Part shown: piece by piece, positions 61,626 to 64,000 of the stretch
Position numbering within the stretch: the first letter of the stretch is position 1
How the letters are laid out: the number at the start of each line of letters is the position of its first letter
Source of the DNA: Parasedimentitalea marina
Lineage (GTDB): Bacteria > Pseudomonadota > Alphaproteobacteria > Rhodobacterales > Rhodobacteraceae
Length of the DNA stretch: 64,000 bases
Direction: 5' to 3'
Assembly: GCF_004006175.1 (NCBI RefSeq)
Contig: NZ_CP033219.1
Location: 4,278,001 to 4,342,000 of the forward strand
The notes under the pieces: generated by a model
Told to the model about the DNA's origin: nothing
Database searches by the model: none
Seen by the model: the letters and a program-made list of their open reading frames with translations, nothing else
Program-made: the position numbers and the translations under genes

Positions 61626-63887
61626 TCAGCGCTTTTTGCGGATCACCTTGCGCTTGACCTTATCGGTCTTGCGTTTAGCCTTGGCCTGTTTGCGTTTGCC
61701 GCCGGATCGGCCAGCCGGGCTGCGGCTGCCACCGCGGGGCAGGGGCTTGTCATCAATCGCCAGCAACTCCAGTTGGATTCCGCCAGTGACCGGGGTTGCC
61801 TCGGTGAGGCGCACGGTCACCTGTTGGCCGATCGCGATGATCAACCCGCTGTCTGAACCTTTTAGGGTGTTGGCATCGGCATCAAAGTGAAAGAATTCGC
61901 GCCCCAGGGAACGCACGGGCACCAAACCGTCGGCGCCGGTCTCATCCAGTTTCACAAAGGCACCAAAGCGGGCGATACCATTGATGCGACCGGTGAACTC
62001 ATTGCCCACACGCTCGGACAAAAAGGCCGCCATATATCGATCGGTGGTGTCGCGTTCGGCCATCATCGACCGACGCTCGGTGTCGGAAATATGGGTGGCG
62101 GTTTGCTCGAGTTTGTCGACTTCGGCTGGGTCCAACCCGTCCTTGCCCCAGCCGTGCGAGGTCACCAGTGCCCGGTGTACGATCAGGTCAGCATAGCGCC
62201 GGATCGGCGACGTGAAGTGGGCATACTTGCTGAGCGCCAAGCCAAAGTGGCCGAAGTTTTCGACGCCGTAATAGGCCTGGGTCATCGAGCGCAGAGTTGA
62301 GATATTGATCAGCTCGGCCTCGTCGGTGTCTGCCGCAGCATTCAGCAGGGCATTCAAATGCCGGGTTTGCAGCACCTGACCCTTGGCCAGTGTCAGCCCC
62401 GCCGCTGACGCAATTTCACGCAGGGCATCCAGTTTCTCGGGCGAGGGTTCCTCGTGAACGCGAAACAGCTGAGGCGCGCGTTTGGCAATCAGGGTTTCGG
62501 CTGCTGCAACATTGGCCAGCACCATGAACTCTTCGATCAGGCGGTGTGCGTCCAGCCGGTCGCGGAAGTTGATGGAGCGAACTTTGCCGCTGTCATCCAG
62601 AATGATTTTGCGCTCGGGCAAGTCCAATTCCAGCGGCTGCCGGGCGGCGCGGGCCATTTTCAGGGCGGCGTAGGCGGCATAAAGCGGCTTGATCACTTCG
62701 TCCAGCAGCGGGCCGGTGCGGTCATTAGGGGCGCCATCCATGGCCTCTTGGACTTCGGCGTAATGTAGCGAGGCGGCAGAACGCATCAGAGCGCGTTCAA
62801 AGCGATGCGCGATCTTGTTGCCGTCGGCATCCAGCTGCATGCGTACTGCAATACAGGGACGCGGAACACCTTCGTGTAGCGAGCAGAGGTCACCGGACAG
62901 CCGGTCGGGCAGCATCGGCACCACGCGGTCGGGGAAATAGCTGGAGTTACCCCGCTTGCGTGCCTCGCGGTCCAATGCGGTGCTAGGGCGCACATAGGCG
63001 GCGACATCTGCGATAGCGACCCAGACGACATGACCGCCCGGGTTCTTGGGATCGTCATCGCCGTGGGCATAGCAAGCGTCATCGTGGTCGCGGGCGTCCG
63101 ATGGATCGATGGTGACCAGAGGCATGTCGCGCAGGTCCGTGCGGCCTTTTAGATCCATGGGCTTGGCCTTGTCGGCCTCGGCTACAACTGAATCCGGGAA
63201 ATTATCGGGGATACCGTGTTGGTGAATGGCAATCAGCGAGACCGCCTTGGGGGCGGATGGGTCGCCCAGACGTTCAACGATGCGGGCGCGCGGCAGGCCC
63301 ATGCGCCCTTTGGGGCCGGCCTGTTCGGCCTCGACCAGCTCGCCGTCGCGGGCATCATGGGCGGCGGCCTCGGCGACCATCCATTCAGACGAGGCGGATT
63401 TGTCGATCGGGACGATACGCCCACCTTCGGATCGTTTGCGGTATATGCCCAAAATTCGTTTCGGATTGGTGCCAATACGGCGGATCAGGCGGGCCTCGTA
63501 GGCGTGGTCTTCGTCTTGCACCACGGTTAAGCGGGCCAGAATGCGGTCGCCCTGTCCCAGTGCCGGATCGCCCTTGCGGGGTATAATCAGAACGATGGGT
63601 TCTGCCCCGGTCCCGTGCCACTCCATTGGTTGTGCAAACAGATCGCCGTCGTCGTCGGGCGATTTGACCAGCAGCATGGTCACTGGCGGCAATTGATCCG
63701 GATCGCCATAGCTTTTCTTGCGCTTTTGCAGGTGGCCTTCGGCCTCCAGCTCTTTCAGCATGCGCTTCAGATCAATGCGGTCAGATCCTTTGATACCAAA
63801 GGCCTTGGCAATGTCGCGTTTCGAGGTGAGGGTCGGGTTGGCTGAAATCCAGTCGAGGATCTCTGCCTTGGAGGGTATACGGCTCAT
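61626..63887 (-). CDS. rnr: Ribonuclease R
   Basis: RNase R is a processive 3'-5' exoribonuclease that degrades structured RNA. The 753-residue protein has an N-terminal winged-helix region (residues 1-60), cold-shock-type OB domains, the RNB catalytic core with the metal-binding DPSDARDHDDA at residues 261-271, an S1 domain (about residues 640-720, FTGRINGIARFGAFVKLDE) and a lysine/arginine-rich tail. It lies 44 bases downstream of a gene entering from the right edge, so the two are probably co-transcribed. Confidence 0.97.
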   Translation of the reverse strand: MSRIPSKAEILDWISANPTLTSKRDIAKAFGIKGSDRIDLKRMLKELEAEGHLQKRKKSYGDPDQLPPVTMLLVKSPDDDGDLFAQPMEWHGTGAEPIVLIIPRKGDPALGQGDRILARLTVVQDEDHAYEARLIRRIGTNPKRILGIYRKRSEGGRIVPIDKSASSEWMVAEAAAHDARDGELVEAEQAGPKGRMGLPRARIVERLGDPSAPKAVSLIAIHQHGIPDNFPDSVVAEADKAKPMDLKGRTDLRDMPLVTIDPSDARDHDDACYAHGDDDPKNPGGHVVWVAIADVAAYVRPSTALDREARKRGNSSYFPDRVVPMLPDRLSGDLCSLHEGVPRPCIAVRMQLDADGNKIAHRFERALMRSAASLHYAEVQEAMDGAPNDRTGPLLDEVIKPLYAAYAALKMARAARQPLELDLPERKIILDDSGKVRSINFRDRLDAHRLIEEFMVLANVAAAETLIAKRAPQLFRVHEEPSPEKLDALREIASAAGLTLAKGQVLQTRHLNALLNAAADTDEAELINISTLRSMTQAYYGVENFGHFGLALSKYAHFTSPIRRYADLIVHRALVTSHGWGKDGLDPAEVDKLEQTATHISDTERRSMMAERDTTDRYMAAFLSERVGNEFTGRINGIARFGAFVKLDETGADGLVPVRSLGREFFHFDADANTLKGSDSGLIIAIGQQVTVRLTEATPVTGGIQLELLAIDDKPLPRGGSRSPAGRSGGKRKQAKAKRKTDKVKRKVIRKKR

Positions 63888-63931
63888 ATCCCCCGCCTAG
63901 CATGGTCAGAGGGCAAGGTCATCGGAAAATA

Positions 63932-64000
63932 TCAGGTAGTGGATTTTGTTAGGTCAGCGATGGTATCTACGTCGCGCAGAGGGTCAGTTAGGGCAATGCG
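63932..64000 (-). CDS. C-terminal end of an unidentified gene (partial)
   Basis: On the minus strand the last 22 codons of an open frame end with TGA at 63932-63934: RIALTDPLRDVDTIADLTK and a short tail. The LxDVDTxxDL pattern is seen at the C-terminus of MobA-like and DUF2064-type nucleotidyl/glycosyltransferases, but the stretch is too short to name the gene. It would be upstream of rnr in the same transcript. Confidence 0.45.
   Translation of the reverse strand, partial: RIALTDPLRDVDTIADLTKSTT

Overview
The window is a chromosomal segment of an alphaproteobacterium, almost certainly a marine Rhodobacterales (Roseobacter-group) bacterium. The evidence is the gpsA-tsaD/hemD-Mic60-hemY block, the alphaproteobacterial flagellar genes flaF, flbT, DUF1217 and motE, CtrA-like TTAA-N7-TTAA boxes, and several polyamine-type ABC transporter genes. 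No insertion sequences, phage genes, CRISPR arrays or rRNA genes were seen. One tRNA is present, tRNA-Thr(CGT). The assignment rests on gene content and protein motifs only; no database search was possible.

Layout. (1) 1-5741: housekeeping block. gpsA (cut by the left edge) and tsaD run leftwards; hemD, a Mic60/mitofilin homologue with a 13-unit Glu-Thr repeat, and hemY run rightwards, followed by tRNA-Thr. (2) 5802-12345: a catabolic cassette. A four-gene leftward operon (M20 amidohydrolase, PLP-dependent diaminopropionate ammonia-lyase-like enzyme, M24 hydrolase, Asp/Glu racemase-like enzyme) diverges from an Lrp/AsnC regulator, followed by a GMC oxidoreductase. It resembles the ectoine/hydroxyectoine utilisation (eut/doe) genes but lacks several expected members, so its substrate is open.

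(3) 12559-44433: a 32-kb flagellar cluster encoding rod, rings, hook, filament, export gate, ATPase and stator: motB flgEKLI; fliFHNP; fliL-orf-motE-motA-orf798-sltF-flhA-fliR-flhB-orf133; flgBC-fliEQ-flgFGAH-fliL2; fliI; fliC-flaF-flbT-DUF1217; flgJ-flgN-like; fliK-flgD. Many neighbours overlap by 1-8 bases, indicating translational coupling. FliG, FliM, FliO, FliA and regulators such as FlbD are absent here and must be encoded elsewhere or replaced. CtrA-like boxes lie ahead of motB, flgE, the fliF/fliL divergent pair and the flgJ/fliK pair.

(4) 44521-58129: amine metabolism and transport. An APH-type kinase is followed by a leftward operon (PotFGHI-like putrescine ABC transporter plus a PuuB-like FAD oxidase) that diverges from a GntR regulator and a SpuC-like aminotransferase. 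A second complete PotABCD-like transporter with unusually long permeases follows. (5) 58195-64000: a possible short intergenic repeat element, an MltB-type lytic transglycosylase, a WYL-domain regulator diverging from a glutathione S-transferase gene around a clear inverted-repeat operator candidate, a DUF1801-like protein, RNase R, and the last codons of a gene that enters from the right edge.

The nearest thing to an undescribed system is a pair of candidates: the ectoine-like cassette of unassigned substrate in region 2, and the accessory motor module in region 3 (MotE-like protein, MotA, the 798-residue AMIN-like periplasmic protein and two FliL paralogues). Both are inferences from context.
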